30,210 nucleotides of DNA from Actinomycetota bacterium (GCA_947499275.1 CANMNM010000002.1:1-30210), one strand, 5' to 3'. Shown: positions 6,254-13,902, numbered from the stretch's first letter. Translations and numbers: made by a program. Notes: generated by a model from the sequence alone, not told the origin.

Positions 6254-6379
6254 TCAGGTATGCGAGCCCTTGGGCATCGCCCCACCGGGCCCGCCGGCGC
6301 CGTACACCACGGAAAGCACCTCGTCCGACAATTCATCTTCGGCCGAAACATCAACATTCTCTTGCGGATCATTTGCCAT
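6254..6379 (-). CDS. Peptide copy D: short double-Gly-leader precursor
   Basis: A 41-residue peptide: leader MANDPQENVD...AEDELSDEVLSVVYGAGG and tail PGGAMPKGSHT. The core shares GGAMPKG with copy B at protein and DNA level, although the cleavage region has changed from DVSGG to VVYGAGG. This conserved core, separate from the leader, argues that the mature peptide itself is under selection or only recently duplicated. The open frame continues upstream to 6586, but similarity to the other copies begins near this ATG. It is the first member of the minus-strand series. Confidence 0.6.
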   Translation of the reverse strand: MANDPQENVDVSAEDELSDEVLSVVYGAGGPGGAMPKGSHT

Positions 6380-6442
6380 GACCGGATTGAAGCACAACAC
6401 ATCGAAAACGGCAACTACCAACCACATGTGCATGTAAGTGAA

Positions 6443-6482
6443 AGCGTCCCCGGGTTGCCATGTCAAACAGCCTGGGGACGCT
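6443..6482. promoter_or_regulatory. Inverted repeat upstream of peptide D
   Basis: Arms AGCGTCCCCGGG (6443-6454) and CCTGGGGACGCT (6471-6482) pair at 11 of 12 positions around a 16-base loop. It lies about 64 bases upstream of the peptide D start. No T-run follows on either strand, so an operator or processing hairpin is as likely as a terminator. Confidence 0.4.
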
Positions 6483-6607
6483 CCCTGTCTGATCTCGGAC
6501 TCCGACCAATGGCCGGGGAGCCGCCGAGATCTAGCGCATTCATTAACTAGGAGACCGCGATGTCCGGCGCGGCTTGCAAGCGTCACCTTGCAAGATTGTG
6601 ATGGTGC

Positions 6608-7060
6608 TTAGGTGATGTTGAACTTGATCACTGCTTTGGCGTTCATGGGCTTCGTGTCGTATCGAGCAATCACTCGGATAGCCACTTCATCGTAATTTGC
6701 ATACGTCTGATCCAGAATCGTCACGCTTGCGCGCTGATCCATACCGACTGCAATCTGTGTCGGATCGAACAACATCAATGCAGTGTCGGGGACATTGTTG
6801 GTAACAACGTAACCGTGACCTAGCAGTGTGCCTGGTGCGCCTTCACTGAGTGACGGTGCAAGTACGCGTTGGCCGTAGTTGTCGGTTAGTTTGCGGATGC
6901 GGGAGAAAGTCTTGGGAGACATTGCCCATCGTGCCGCGTCCATGTCGAGATTCTCGGCGTAACCGATTTCATCAATGTCGAAAAGATTGGTTGATGAAAG
7001 CGCCGTGCCAGCAGCAGTGCCAGCGTTGACGTTGCCAGCTCCTAGTCTTGGGCGGTAACT
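6608..7060 (-). pseudogene. HK97-type phage major capsid protein, 3' fragment
   Basis: The frame encodes about 150 residues resembling the C-terminal part of HK97-fold capsid proteins: NAGTAAGTALSSTNLFDID, then ARWAMSPKTFSRIRKLTDNYG, then SEGAPGTLLGHGYVVTNNVP and LFDPTQIAVGMDQRASVTI. These match the usual 'sample chain / GxP-T-LLG-ypvv / gD-xxy-ig-r' order of the family. The frame is cut by a TGA at 7061-7063 and the N-terminal half is missing, so it is a remnant. The first internal ATG is at 6943. No other phage genes are recognisable. It sits between the peptide array and the tRNA-Val gene. Confidence 0.7.
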
Positions 7061-7323
7061 TCACGCGGGGCAAAGTCATCGCAATTGGCTGATGATTTGC
7101 ATGTCCAAGGACAATGTTCCCGATTGTCCACCCTGATTGCTAGCGGCGACACAAATGCTCGGGCGGGTCAGGGGTGACGGTGTAGATCGTCTAGATACAT
7201 CATTGTAAATCAATACTCAGGTGATATCTACGGCAACGAAACGGCAGCAACTCCGGACACGTGTGTGCCTGCCAGACATCGGTGATAAGTGCACGATTAG
7301 GTGCGCGACTTGGCTTGTGCGGC

Positions 7324-7348
7324 AAAAATCTGTTGTTTAAAGATTTTT
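7324..7348 (-). terminator. Hairpin downstream of the tRNA cluster
   Basis: Eight-base arms AAAAATCT/AGATTTTT around a 9-base loop just 4 bases after the end of tRNA-Val on the minus strand. The stem is A/T-rich but ends in a T-run, fitting a weak terminator for the Gly-Cys-Val tRNA transcript. Confidence 0.4.
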
Positions 7349-7351
7349 TAG

Positions 7352-7372
7352 GTGGGCGATACAGGAATCGAA
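7352..7372. repeat. att-like site in the tRNA-Val 3' end
   Basis: The 3' end of tRNA-Val(GAC) (T-arm part, acceptor arm and one flanking base), matching 4789-4809 at 18 of 21 positions. It would be the tRNA-restoring border of an integrated element of about 2.6 kb. Confidence 0.5.
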
Positions 7373-7425
7373 CCTGTGACCTCTTCCATGTCAAGGAAGC
7401 GCGCTAACCCCTGCGCCAATCGCCC
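7353..7425 (-). tRNA. tRNA-Val(GAC)
   Basis: A 73-base cloverleaf on the minus strand. The acceptor arm is GGGCGAT/ATCGCCC, the anticodon loop TTGACAT gives GAC, and the T-arm reads CAGGTTCGATTCCTG. Discriminator A. CCA is not encoded. Last gene of a Gly-Cys-Val tRNA cluster. Confidence 0.95.
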
Positions 7426-7476
7426 GTTGGGGTACTCACATCAGTACTTTATTCAGTTGTGGCCCCGCTCTTTACG

Positions 7477-7547
7477 AGGTGGAGACGGGATTTGAACCCG
7501 TGTACACGGCTTTGCAGGCCGTTGCCTCGCCTCTCGGCCACTCCACC
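7477..7547 (-). tRNA. tRNA-Cys(GCA)
   Basis: A 71-base cloverleaf on the minus strand. The acceptor arm is GGTGGAG/CTCCACC (minus-strand reading GGTGGAG...CTCCACC), the anticodon loop CTGCAAA gives GCA, and the discriminator is U, as expected for tRNA-Cys. Middle gene of the cluster. Confidence 0.95.
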
Positions 7548-7577
7548 AGACGGGTTTGTGATACTCGCTAACCCTCG

Positions 7578-7650
7578 AGCGGACGACGGGATTCGAACCC
7601 GCGACCCTCACCTTGGCAAGGTGATGCGCTACCAGCTGCGCTACGTCCGC
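7578..7650 (-). tRNA. tRNA-Gly(GCC)
   Basis: A 73-base cloverleaf on the minus strand with acceptor arm GCGGACG/CGTCCGC, anticodon loop TTGCCAA (GCC) and T-arm GCGGGTTCGAATCCCGT. The discriminator is U. First gene of the cluster, just upstream of and divergent from pabB. Confidence 0.95.
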
Positions 7651-7752
7651 ACGCTCTTGGACGGATGCCCTTCAAGCGAGGCCAAAGACTATCTGACCAC
7701 GAATGACAGGCCCGAAGCGGAGGGCTCTAGAGCGCCCGGGCAGGCTATCGCT

Positions 7753-8799
7753 ATGAACGAGTCAGGTGCACCTAGATTGGGCGCAGCCGCGACACCAATG
7801 GCTCGATTCGGGGACGAATACGCCTATGACCTGGCAGAACTAAGTCACGACATTGAATCGATCAAAGGTGGCGGTCGATGGGCAGTCATGATTCCATTTT
7901 CGGGAAAACCAGTCTTCGCGCGCTTTACATCGTGGGAAATTGAGCCTCGGGAAACAACGATTGGTTCTTGGCTGGGTGTTGATCCCTCAACCTGGACCAC
8001 TTCCATGGACCAGGAGCTGTATGAAGGAGCCGTGGACTCCACTCGCAGCGCCATTTCACAAGGAAACGTCTATCAAGTCAATATTTGTCGGATTAGAAGC
8101 AATGCTTGTCATCCAAATTCGGACATCATGGCGCTAGATGCGCTACTGGCTGTTGGGAATTATGCGCCTTTCGCGGGCGCTCTTCGCATTGCTGAGGTGG
8201 GAGTTCACATTGCCTGCGCGAGCCCTGAGTTGTATCTCTCGAGGGATGGCTTAGAACTGGTGTCAAAGCCCATCAAGGGAACTGCTGAAAGCGCCAGCGG
8301 ATTGTTGGAGAAGGATCGCGCGGAGAACATCATGATCGTTGATTTAGTTCGTAATGATCTTTCACGTTGCTGTGTTGTTGGAAGCGTCAAGGCTGTTGAC
8401 CTGCTCGAGGTGCAAGAACACCCAGGTTTAGTTCATCTTGTATCGACCGTGCGGGGAGAATTAGCGCAGCACGTGGAGTGGCCAAATATTATTGAGGCCA
8501 CATTTCCACCCGGTTCAATTGCTGGTGCGCCTAAAATTGCGGCCCTTGACATGATTGATTCACTTGAGCCAGAGGATCGCGGTCCCTACTGCGGGGCGTT
8601 TGGGTGGATTGACGCAGATAAGCAAACAGCGGAGCTCGCGGTTGCTATTAGAACTTTCTGGGTGGATGGTGAATTACTGAAGTTTGGAACAGGAGCTGGA
8701 ATCACGTGGGGTTCTGATCCACACACAGAGTGGGAAGAGACGCAACTTAAGGCGCGGCACCTAGCGAGCATTGCGGAGCAAAATTGGAATCCATCATGA
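7753..8799 (+). CDS. pabB: Aminodeoxychorismate synthase component I
   Basis: A 348-residue chorismate-binding enzyme that, with a glutaminase partner, converts chorismate to 4-amino-4-deoxychorismate for folate synthesis. Characteristic segments are GNVYQVNICR (about 104-113), KPIKGT with the PabB-specific lysine K175, ENIMIVDLVRNDLSR (191-205), HLVSTVRGEL and TFPPGSIAGAPK (250-261). It lacks most of the N-terminal region of full-length PabB (about 450 residues), as in many compact versions. The start is the ATG at 7753; the longer open frame upstream runs antisense through three tRNA genes and cannot be real. It overlaps pabC by 4 bases. No pabA is in the window. Confidence 0.9.
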   Translation: MNESGAPRLGAAATPMARFGDEYAYDLAELSHDIESIKGGGRWAVMIPFSGKPVFARFTSWEIEPRETTIGSWLGVDPSTWTTSMDQELYEGAVDSTRSAISQGNVYQVNICRIRSNACHPNSDIMALDALLAVGNYAPFAGALRIAEVGVHIACASPELYLSRDGLELVSKPIKGTAESASGLLEKDRAENIMIVDLVRNDLSRCCVVGSVKAVDLLEVQEHPGLVHLVSTVRGELAQHVEWPNIIEATFPPGSIAGAPKIAALDMIDSLEPEDRGPYCGAFGWIDADKQTAELAVAIRTFWVDGELLKFGTGAGITWGSDPHTEWEETQLKARHLASIAEQNWNPS

Positions 8800-9599
8800 C
8801 AATTATTGGACTACGAAATGGAAAATGGGATGAAAACGTATCTCTTGAGCCAACTCATGAAGTATTAACGGGCCAAGGGGTTTTTGAAACGATTTTGGTC
8901 ACAGAGCAGACACCACAATTCTTAGACTTGCATCTCTCACGACTGAGTAATTCCAGTGGCATCCTTGGGATCCATATGCCGGAGGTTGAGGAGATTACGG
9001 CTGGTGTTAAGCAGCTCCTTAAATCGCATCAAGGTGCGTCCGGGCGTTTACGAATCACACTTTACGGTGGGGTGTCAATGCAACAAGTATTGCTTTCATT
9101 GGTCGAGTTCACACCATGGGCCGCACATGTCAGTGTCAATATCTCACCCTGGACTCGAAATGTGAACTCGGCCATAACAGGAGCTAAGTCTGCCTCGTAT
9201 GCCGAGAATGCGCTCGCACTTAGTTGGGCAAAAGAAATGAATCATGCTGAGACGCTGTTTTTCAATAATGCTGGGCAACTTGCTGAGGCGGCGACAAGCA
9301 ACATCGTTATCGTTGTTGACGGTGAAGCAATTACGCCGCCGTTAAGTTCCGGGTGTCTGCCCGGAATCACGCGGCGGGTCCTAGTTGAAGAAGGATCGAT
9401 GCGAGAAGCTTCCATTGATGCAGGTCTACTGGCGAGCGCCAGTGCCGCCGCTTTGCTCTCCAGCACCCGAGGGGTGCAACCAGTCAATGTGTTGGATGAA
9501 AGAGAATTGAATCCAATGGATGAAACATTGCGCGGGATCGCGGCTGTCTATGAGACTCGTGTCGCACGGGACAAAGAAAACTGGGCGAAACTCCAGTAG
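8796..9599 (+). CDS. pabC: Aminodeoxychorismate lyase (fold-IV PLP enzyme)
   Basis: A 267-residue class IV PLP enzyme. It would cleave 4-amino-4-deoxychorismate to p-aminobenzoate and pyruvate, completing the step begun by PabB. GQGVFETILV near the N-terminus, the PLP lysine K131 in TGAKSASYAENALA, and the EAATSNIVIVV plus GCLPGITRRVLVE segments fit the lyase/branched-chain aminotransferase family. The ATG is embedded in the pabB stop (ATGA), indicating translational coupling. Sequence alone does not fully exclude a D-amino acid or branched-chain aminotransferase, but the pabB linkage makes PabC the best call. Confidence 0.87.
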   Translation: MTIIGLRNGKWDENVSLEPTHEVLTGQGVFETILVTEQTPQFLDLHLSRLSNSSGILGIHMPEVEEITAGVKQLLKSHQGASGRLRITLYGGVSMQQVLLSLVEFTPWAAHVSVNISPWTRNVNSAITGAKSASYAENALALSWAKEMNHAETLFFNNAGQLAEAATSNIVIVVDGEAITPPLSSGCLPGITRRVLVEEGSMREASIDAGLLASASAAALLSSTRGVQPVNVLDERELNPMDETLRGIAAVYETRVARDKENWAKLQ

Positions 9600-9614
9600 G
9601 AGCTTCGCCCAGTT
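9579..9614. terminator. Shared hairpin terminator between convergent genes
   Basis: Arms AACTGGGCGAA and TTCGCCCAGTT are perfect, and inside them CTCC pairs with GGAG around the loop AGTA, giving a 15-bp stem with one mismatch. On the minus strand it is followed by TTTCTTTGTC, a good T-rich tail for the Ig-like protein gene ending at 9631. On the plus strand it contains the pabC stop codon and has no T-run. Confidence 0.75.
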
Positions 9615-9630
9615 GACTTGGATGAGTGCT

Positions 9631-11136
9631 TTAGCGACCCGTGTAGTTGCGGGCTGTTTGGAAGGGCTGCCACTGGCCGGCAACGCCGGGAGCGCTACCC
9701 GTCACGGTGCAGGTTCCCTTGTTCTTAATTCTCAAGGTCACCGCACCAGTGCTCGGGTAAAGAAGGGCACAATGCTTCTTGCCACCCTTGTTGATTACCC
9801 AATTGATGTTTTGACCTGCGTTGGTATCAGTTGCATTAGGTGACTCAAGCACCAATGCTCTACCAACTTTGTAGGAACCAGAGGGAGGAGCCGAGATATT
9901 GGCCGTTTGAGTTCCTGGCACAAGGTTAATGTTATAGGTGTAAGTCACACCCGAATAACCATTGCCGCCCGGTGATACCGCTTTCATGACACAGTTGCCG
10001 GATCCCGAGTTCACCGAAAGTCTCAACCCGGATACTTGGCATGGGCCATTCTCGCTCAGAGTTACAGGTGCACCGGATAGCGTGCTTGCTTGGAAAGCGA
10101 AATTGGAACCATTGCCCATGTTGTAACTGCCGCCATTGGACCAGTTGCCCCAACCTGGCTGTACGAGAGTGATGACATCCGTTAACGTCGAGCCGCCAAC
10201 CGTGACGACGTCCGTGGTTGAACCGGATCCTCCGTTATTGGTCGTGTAACTCGCGCCAAGTGTCACTGTGCCAGGAGTTGTCGGCGTCCATGGGAATGTA
10301 GCTCGTCCGTTCACTAGCGGAATCGATGCACTGATCCAAGCGCCATTGACATTGAAACCAACTGAACCTTGGACATTTGACGGGTAAACTGTAGCGACCA
10401 AAGTAACTGGTGCACCCACAGTTAAATTAGGTGGAGCAGTTAGAGAAATGGTGTTGCCCGAGGGCGTTGCGATCACTGCATCTTGTACGGATGTTGAAGC
10501 TGATGCCTGGCTGCCTGCTGCAGGAACATAAGTTGCAATGAAGAGGAAGGTTCCTGCAGTTGTTGGTGTCCAGCGATAGTAGGCAAATGACTGTCCAGCA
10601 CCTGGTCCAGCAGTGAGATTCATAAGTGCGTACAAAGCGCCATTGGCATCGGTTAAACGAACTTGACCGGCGGGGGTGTACTGACTTCCTCCACCACTAG
10701 TCACGTTGATGTTGATCGTCGTTGACTGACCAATGGTTGCAGTATTCGGAGCGCTGATGGATGTGATGGTTGAAACAGCACCGCCAACTACCAATGGAAC
10801 GGAATTTGAGATGAAAGCTTGTGTGTCCACATTCCACACAGACAGGGAAAGAGTTGCGGCTGTGGCGGGTGTTATGAAGCTAAAGTTCACACTCGAATAG
10901 CCAACTCCTGTCGTGACGGTTGACCAAACCTGTCCGTTGTTGTCCTGGAGTTGCAGCTGGCCTTCTGGCGGTGAGGTGAACACGAACGTCACGGACTGAG
11001 AGATATTCGCGGTCGAAGGACCGCTGAGTGTCGAAGCAGCGTGTACTGGGGGGCTAGCGATGGCAATCGCCCCCGTGATCAGGGTCAAACTGGCCAACGC
11101 TCCTATAGTGCGGCGTAGCCTTTGGGAAATGCTCAT
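9631..11136 (-). CDS. Secreted protein with Ig-like repeats
   Basis: A 501-residue secreted protein. Residues 1-33 form a Sec signal peptide (basic SISQRLRRT, hydrophobic core, cleavage near VHA-AS). The rest is Thr/Ser/Gly-rich beta-sandwich sequence. At least three segments begin with phrases like APNTATIGQSTTINI and APPNLTVGAPVTLVA and end in WTPTTAGTFLFIATY or WTPTTPGTVTLGASY, typical of bacterial Ig-like (Big_3/5-type) domains. The C-terminal third carries two Cys pairs (GPCQVSG/GNCVMKA and KHCALLY/GTCTVTG). There is no LPXTG or C-terminal membrane anchor, so it is probably released or loosely bound. AAAGGAG, 7 bases before the ATG, is a strong ribosome site. Adhesion or surface-layer roles are possible but not shown. 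Confidence 0.8.
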   Translation of the reverse strand: MSISQRLRRTIGALASLTLITGAIAIASPPVHAASTLSGPSTANISQSVTFVFTSPPEGQLQLQDNNGQVWSTVTTGVGYSSVNFSFITPATAATLSLSVWNVDTQAFISNSVPLVVGGAVSTITSISAPNTATIGQSTTININVTSGGGSQYTPAGQVRLTDANGALYALMNLTAGPGAGQSFAYYRWTPTTAGTFLFIATYVPAAGSQASASTSVQDAVIATPSGNTISLTAPPNLTVGAPVTLVATVYPSNVQGSVGFNVNGAWISASIPLVNGRATFPWTPTTPGTVTLGASYTTNNGGSGSTTDVVTVGGSTLTDVITLVQPGWGNWSNGGSYNMGNGSNFAFQASTLSGAPVTLSENGPCQVSGLRLSVNSGSGNCVMKAVSPGGNGYSGVTYTYNINLVPGTQTANISAPPSGSYKVGRALVLESPNATDTNAGQNINWVINKGGKKHCALLYPSTGAVTLRIKNKGTCTVTGSAPGVAGQWQPFQTARNYTGR

Positions 11137-11312
11137 GTGGGTGCTCCTTTGGGTGTGTTGAAAACACGGGTCTTGAATTGCTCAATTTCCACTACGGTAG
11201 ACCCAAAGTCCGGGAAAGACCTGTATTCACACCCTGAATAAGGGATGATTCTTGCTGATGAGCGGCCAAAATCCCTGTATCGCTCCCAAGTAGTACGGTT
11301 AGGCGCAGTTTC

Positions 11313-11384
<72 letters not shown>

Positions 11385-11507
11385 CCGAAGCCGTAAATGT
11401 CTAGCCAGCCGCTGAAGCAGCACCGTGCATCTATTGGCATTGGTGCAGGAACTTGACCACCTGGTCACAGTCCTTGCCGATCTCGTAACGTTTTCAATAA
11501 TCAGAAA

Positions 11508-11545
11508 TATTAGCAGCGTCGTCAGATCTGACGACGCTGCTAATA
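11508..11545. repeat. Perfect 38-bp palindrome
   Basis: Two 19-base arms (tattagcagcgtcgtcaga and its exact complement) meet with no spacer. As RNA it would form a very stable 17-bp stem with a GATC loop. The minus-strand continuation is T-rich (TTTCTGATT), the plus-strand one is not. It lies in a gene-free stretch of 510 bases (11385-11894) in which I see no convincing gene. A terminator, a protein-binding site or a mobile-element remnant are all possible. Confidence 0.7.
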
Positions 11546-11599
11546 CGCATACTCGTTGCTACTGCTATGCGTCGTCGCCGTTAGTGAATGTAGTGGTCA

Positions 11600-11641
11600 T
11601 TTTGACCCCTCCCGGTTGGTGTCTCCAACCTCCTGTCAAAA
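11600..11641. promoter_or_regulatory. Nested inverted repeats upstream of thrS
   Basis: Outer arms TTTTGAC/GTCAAAA (7 bp) enclose inner arms GGTTGG/CCAACC (6 bp, loop TGTCT) with pyrimidine-rich internal loops. If transcribed this would be a two-tier hairpin. It lacks T-box landmarks. Function unknown. Confidence 0.35.
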
Positions 11642-11764
11642 GGCTATACAAATAGTTTGAAACCTGTCCAGACCAATGCCAAAGAAACTCAAAGTATTTT
11701 CAAACCATGCGTACATCGGACATGTGGCAGCCGCGCTCGCACATCATCCTCTGTGATGCCGGTC

Positions 11765-11793
11765 ATCAGGAGCAGTCCTGATCCGCTCCTGAT
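11765..11793. promoter_or_regulatory. 9-bp inverted repeat in the thrS upstream region
   Basis: ATCAGGAGC (11765-11773) and GCTCCTGAT (11785-11793) are perfect complements around an 11-base loop that itself contains TCCTGAT, allowing alternative pairing. It lies about 100 bases before the thrS start and could be a leader hairpin controlling thrS. Confidence 0.35.
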
Positions 11794-11894
11794 CAGCAGT
11801 CCATGCCACGACATCCATTTTTGCGTGAAAGGTATGCTGAGCGCTGTGACTTTTGACGTCAAGTCCAATTATTCACAGTCGCTGAAGGAGCCCC

Positions 11895-13901
11895 GTGCAG
11901 GTCACAGTTGTTGAAGGACTCGACTCGCGAATTGGTGATCTTCCTGCTGGTGCTAGCGCTGCCGAGTTGTTTCCCAAACAAAGCGGGATGATCGCCGCAG
12001 TTGTCAATGGGGTGATCGTTGATCTATTCGCGCCGCTGCATGAGGGTGACACGGTGTCAGGAGTTCACATTGGCAGCCCTGAAGGGCTGGCGATTTTGCG
12101 TCACTCTGCCGCTCACGTAGCCGCGCAGGCCACCCAGAGGTTGATTCCTACTGCCAAATTGGGAATAGGTCCACCCATCACCGATGGTTTCTATTATGAA
12201 TTTGACGTGTCCGAGCCATTTAAGCCGGAAGATCTTGAAGCCATTGAAAAAGAGATGGTCAACATCATTAAGTCTCGGCAGCGATTTAGCCGACGAGTTG
12301 TGTCTCGTGATGAAGCTGTTATTGAACTCGCGGGGGAGCCGTTCAAGTTGCGCTTGATTGGAGCAGATACAGGTGCTCAAGTTCTTGACCCCGACGTAAT
12401 GGAAGTTGGAGGAACTGAACTCACAATTTATGACAATGTTGATGCAAAAACGGGTGAGACTTGTTGGAGTGATTTGTGTCGCGGTCCACATGTTCCCGAT
12501 ACTTCATATATTCCGCAAAACGCAATTAAGGTCATGCGATCCTCTGCTGCGTACTGGCTTGGTGATCAAAAGCAGGAATCCATGCAGAGACTTTATGGAA
12601 CCGCCTGGCCGAGTAAAGAGGAACTACGCAGTTATCTAGAGTTTTTATCCGAGGCTGAGAAGCGCGACCACCGCAAACTTGGGTCCGAATTAGATTTGTT
12701 TTCTTTTCCCGAAGAAGTCGGATCAGGGCTCGCTGTTTTCCACCCGAAAGGCGGAATCGTTCGTCGAGTCATGGAGGACTATTCCCGTCGGCGGCACGAA
12801 GAAGCAGGCTACGAATTTGTCAACACACCTCACATCACCAAAGGTGCACTATTTGAGAAATCGGGTCACCTTGACTGGTACTCCGACGGCATGTATCCAC
12901 CAATGCATTTAGATGCGGAATATCACCCCGATGGTCAGGTCAAGCGTCAAGGTGCTGACTACTACCTAAAGCCGATGAACTGTCCGATGCACAATCTCAT
13001 CTTTTCGGCCCGCGGACGCTCGTACCGCGAACTTCCCTTGCGCCTCTTTGAATTTGGAACTGTCTATCGGTATGAGAAATCCGGTGTTGTTCATGGCTTG
13101 ACTCGGGCTCGTGGTTTCACTCAGGATGACGCCCACATTTATTGCACCCTGGAGCAACTACCCGGGGAATTGAATTCCCTGTTGGACTTTGTCTTGGGAC
13201 TGCTCCGTGATTACGGACTTTCAGATTTTTATCTTGAACTTTCTACAAAGAACCCGGAAAAATGTGTTGGCACCGACGAGGAGTGGAAAGTAGCTACGGA
13301 GTTTCTCCGTTTAGCCGCAGAGAAGCAAAACCTCGAGTTGGTACTAGACGAAGGCGGTGCAGCCTTCTATGGACCAAAGATTTCAGTTCAAGCGAAAGAT
13401 GCCATTGGTCGAACTTGGCAAATGTCAACCATTCAGGTGGACTTCCAATTGCCACAAAGATTTGACCTGGAGTATCAAGGTTCCGACGGAACAAAGCAGC
13501 GACCGATCATGGTGCACCGTGCGCTATTTGGCTCTATTGAACGCTTTTTTGCCGTCTTGCTTGAGCATTACGCAGGCGCGTTCCCTCCGTGGCTGGCCCC
13601 CGTGCAGGTTGAAGGTATCCCCATTTCAGATGCACATGTTGATTACCTCGAGGGAATCGCTGAGCAAATGCGTTCGCACGGGATCCGAATCGAAGTTGAT
13701 TCATCCGATGACCGCATGCAGAAAAAGATTCGCAATGCTCAAAAACAGAAGGTGCCTTTCATGTTGATCGCTGGCGATGAGGATGTTGCCGCTGGTGCGG
13801 TGTCATTCCGGTACCGTGATGGAACTCAAAAGAATGGCGTTGCTATCGCTGACGCCATTGACGAGATTGCTTCGGCGATCGCTAATCGCGTGCAGGTCTG
13901 A
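11895..13901 (+). CDS. thrS: Threonyl-tRNA synthetase
   Basis: A 668-residue class II synthetase that charges tRNA-Thr. Order: N-terminal TGS domain (about 1-62), editing domain with HSAAH (H70, H74) and CRGPH (C195, H199), catalytic core with MNCPMHN (C363, Zn ligand), GFTQDDAHIY and MVHRALFGSIERF, and the anticodon-binding domain from about residue 570 (APVQVEGIPISDAHVDY). Length is normal. The start is GTG at 11895, 4 bases after GAAGGAG. The HIT-family gene follows after one base, so the two are very likely co-transcribed; this opens the housekeeping block. Confidence 0.97.
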   Translation: MQVTVVEGLDSRIGDLPAGASAAELFPKQSGMIAAVVNGVIVDLFAPLHEGDTVSGVHIGSPEGLAILRHSAAHVAAQATQRLIPTAKLGIGPPITDGFYYEFDVSEPFKPEDLEAIEKEMVNIIKSRQRFSRRVVSRDEAVIELAGEPFKLRLIGADTGAQVLDPDVMEVGGTELTIYDNVDAKTGETCWSDLCRGPHVPDTSYIPQNAIKVMRSSAAYWLGDQKQESMQRLYGTAWPSKEELRSYLEFLSEAEKRDHRKLGSELDLFSFPEEVGSGLAVFHPKGGIVRRVMEDYSRRRHEEAGYEFVNTPHITKGALFEKSGHLDWYSDGMYPPMHLDAEYHPDGQVKRQGADYYLKPMNCPMHNLIFSARGRSYRELPLRLFEFGTVYRYEKSGVVHGLTRARGFTQDDAHIYCTLEQLPGELNSLLDFVLGLLRDYGLSDFYLELSTKNPEKCVGTDEEWKVATEFLRLAAEKQNLELVLDEGGAAFYGPKISVQAKDAIGRTWQMSTIQVDFQLPQRFDLEYQGSDGTKQRPIMVHRALFGSIERFFAVLLEHYAGAFPPWLAPVQVEGIPISDAHVDYLEGIAEQMRSHGIRIEVDSSDDRMQKKIRNAQKQKVPFMLIAGDEDVAAGAVSFRYRDGTQKNGVAIADAIDEIASAIANRVQV

Positions 13902-13902
13902 A

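Noticed and set aside
4896..6379. CRISPR-like series of similar segments
   Set aside because: The five similar segments are about 75 bases, irregularly spaced and coding, with silent third-position changes. No cas genes are nearby.
6380..6586. N-terminal extension of peptide D
   Set aside because: The open frame continues upstream, but similarity to copies B, C and E begins at the MANDPQ start, and the extension covers an inverted repeat.
7076..7213. Minus-strand frame ending AASNQGGQSGTLSLDMQ
   Set aside because: It looks faintly like the tail of a secreted protein, but there is no good start codon, ribosome site or family match that I can defend.
7459..7752. Long N-terminal extension of pabB
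   Set aside because: The open frame here runs antisense through tRNA-Val edge, tRNA-Cys and tRNA-Gly; PabB similarity begins after the ATG at 7753.
11600..11894. T-box riboswitch upstream of thrS
   Set aside because: I see no T-box antiterminator sequence (TGGNACCGCG-like) or specifier stem, and actinobacterial T-boxes are known mainly before ileS.
11657..11914. Plus-strand open frame before thrS
   Set aside because: Composition is unlike neighbouring proteins, there is no ribosome site, it covers an inverted repeat and overlaps the thrS start.
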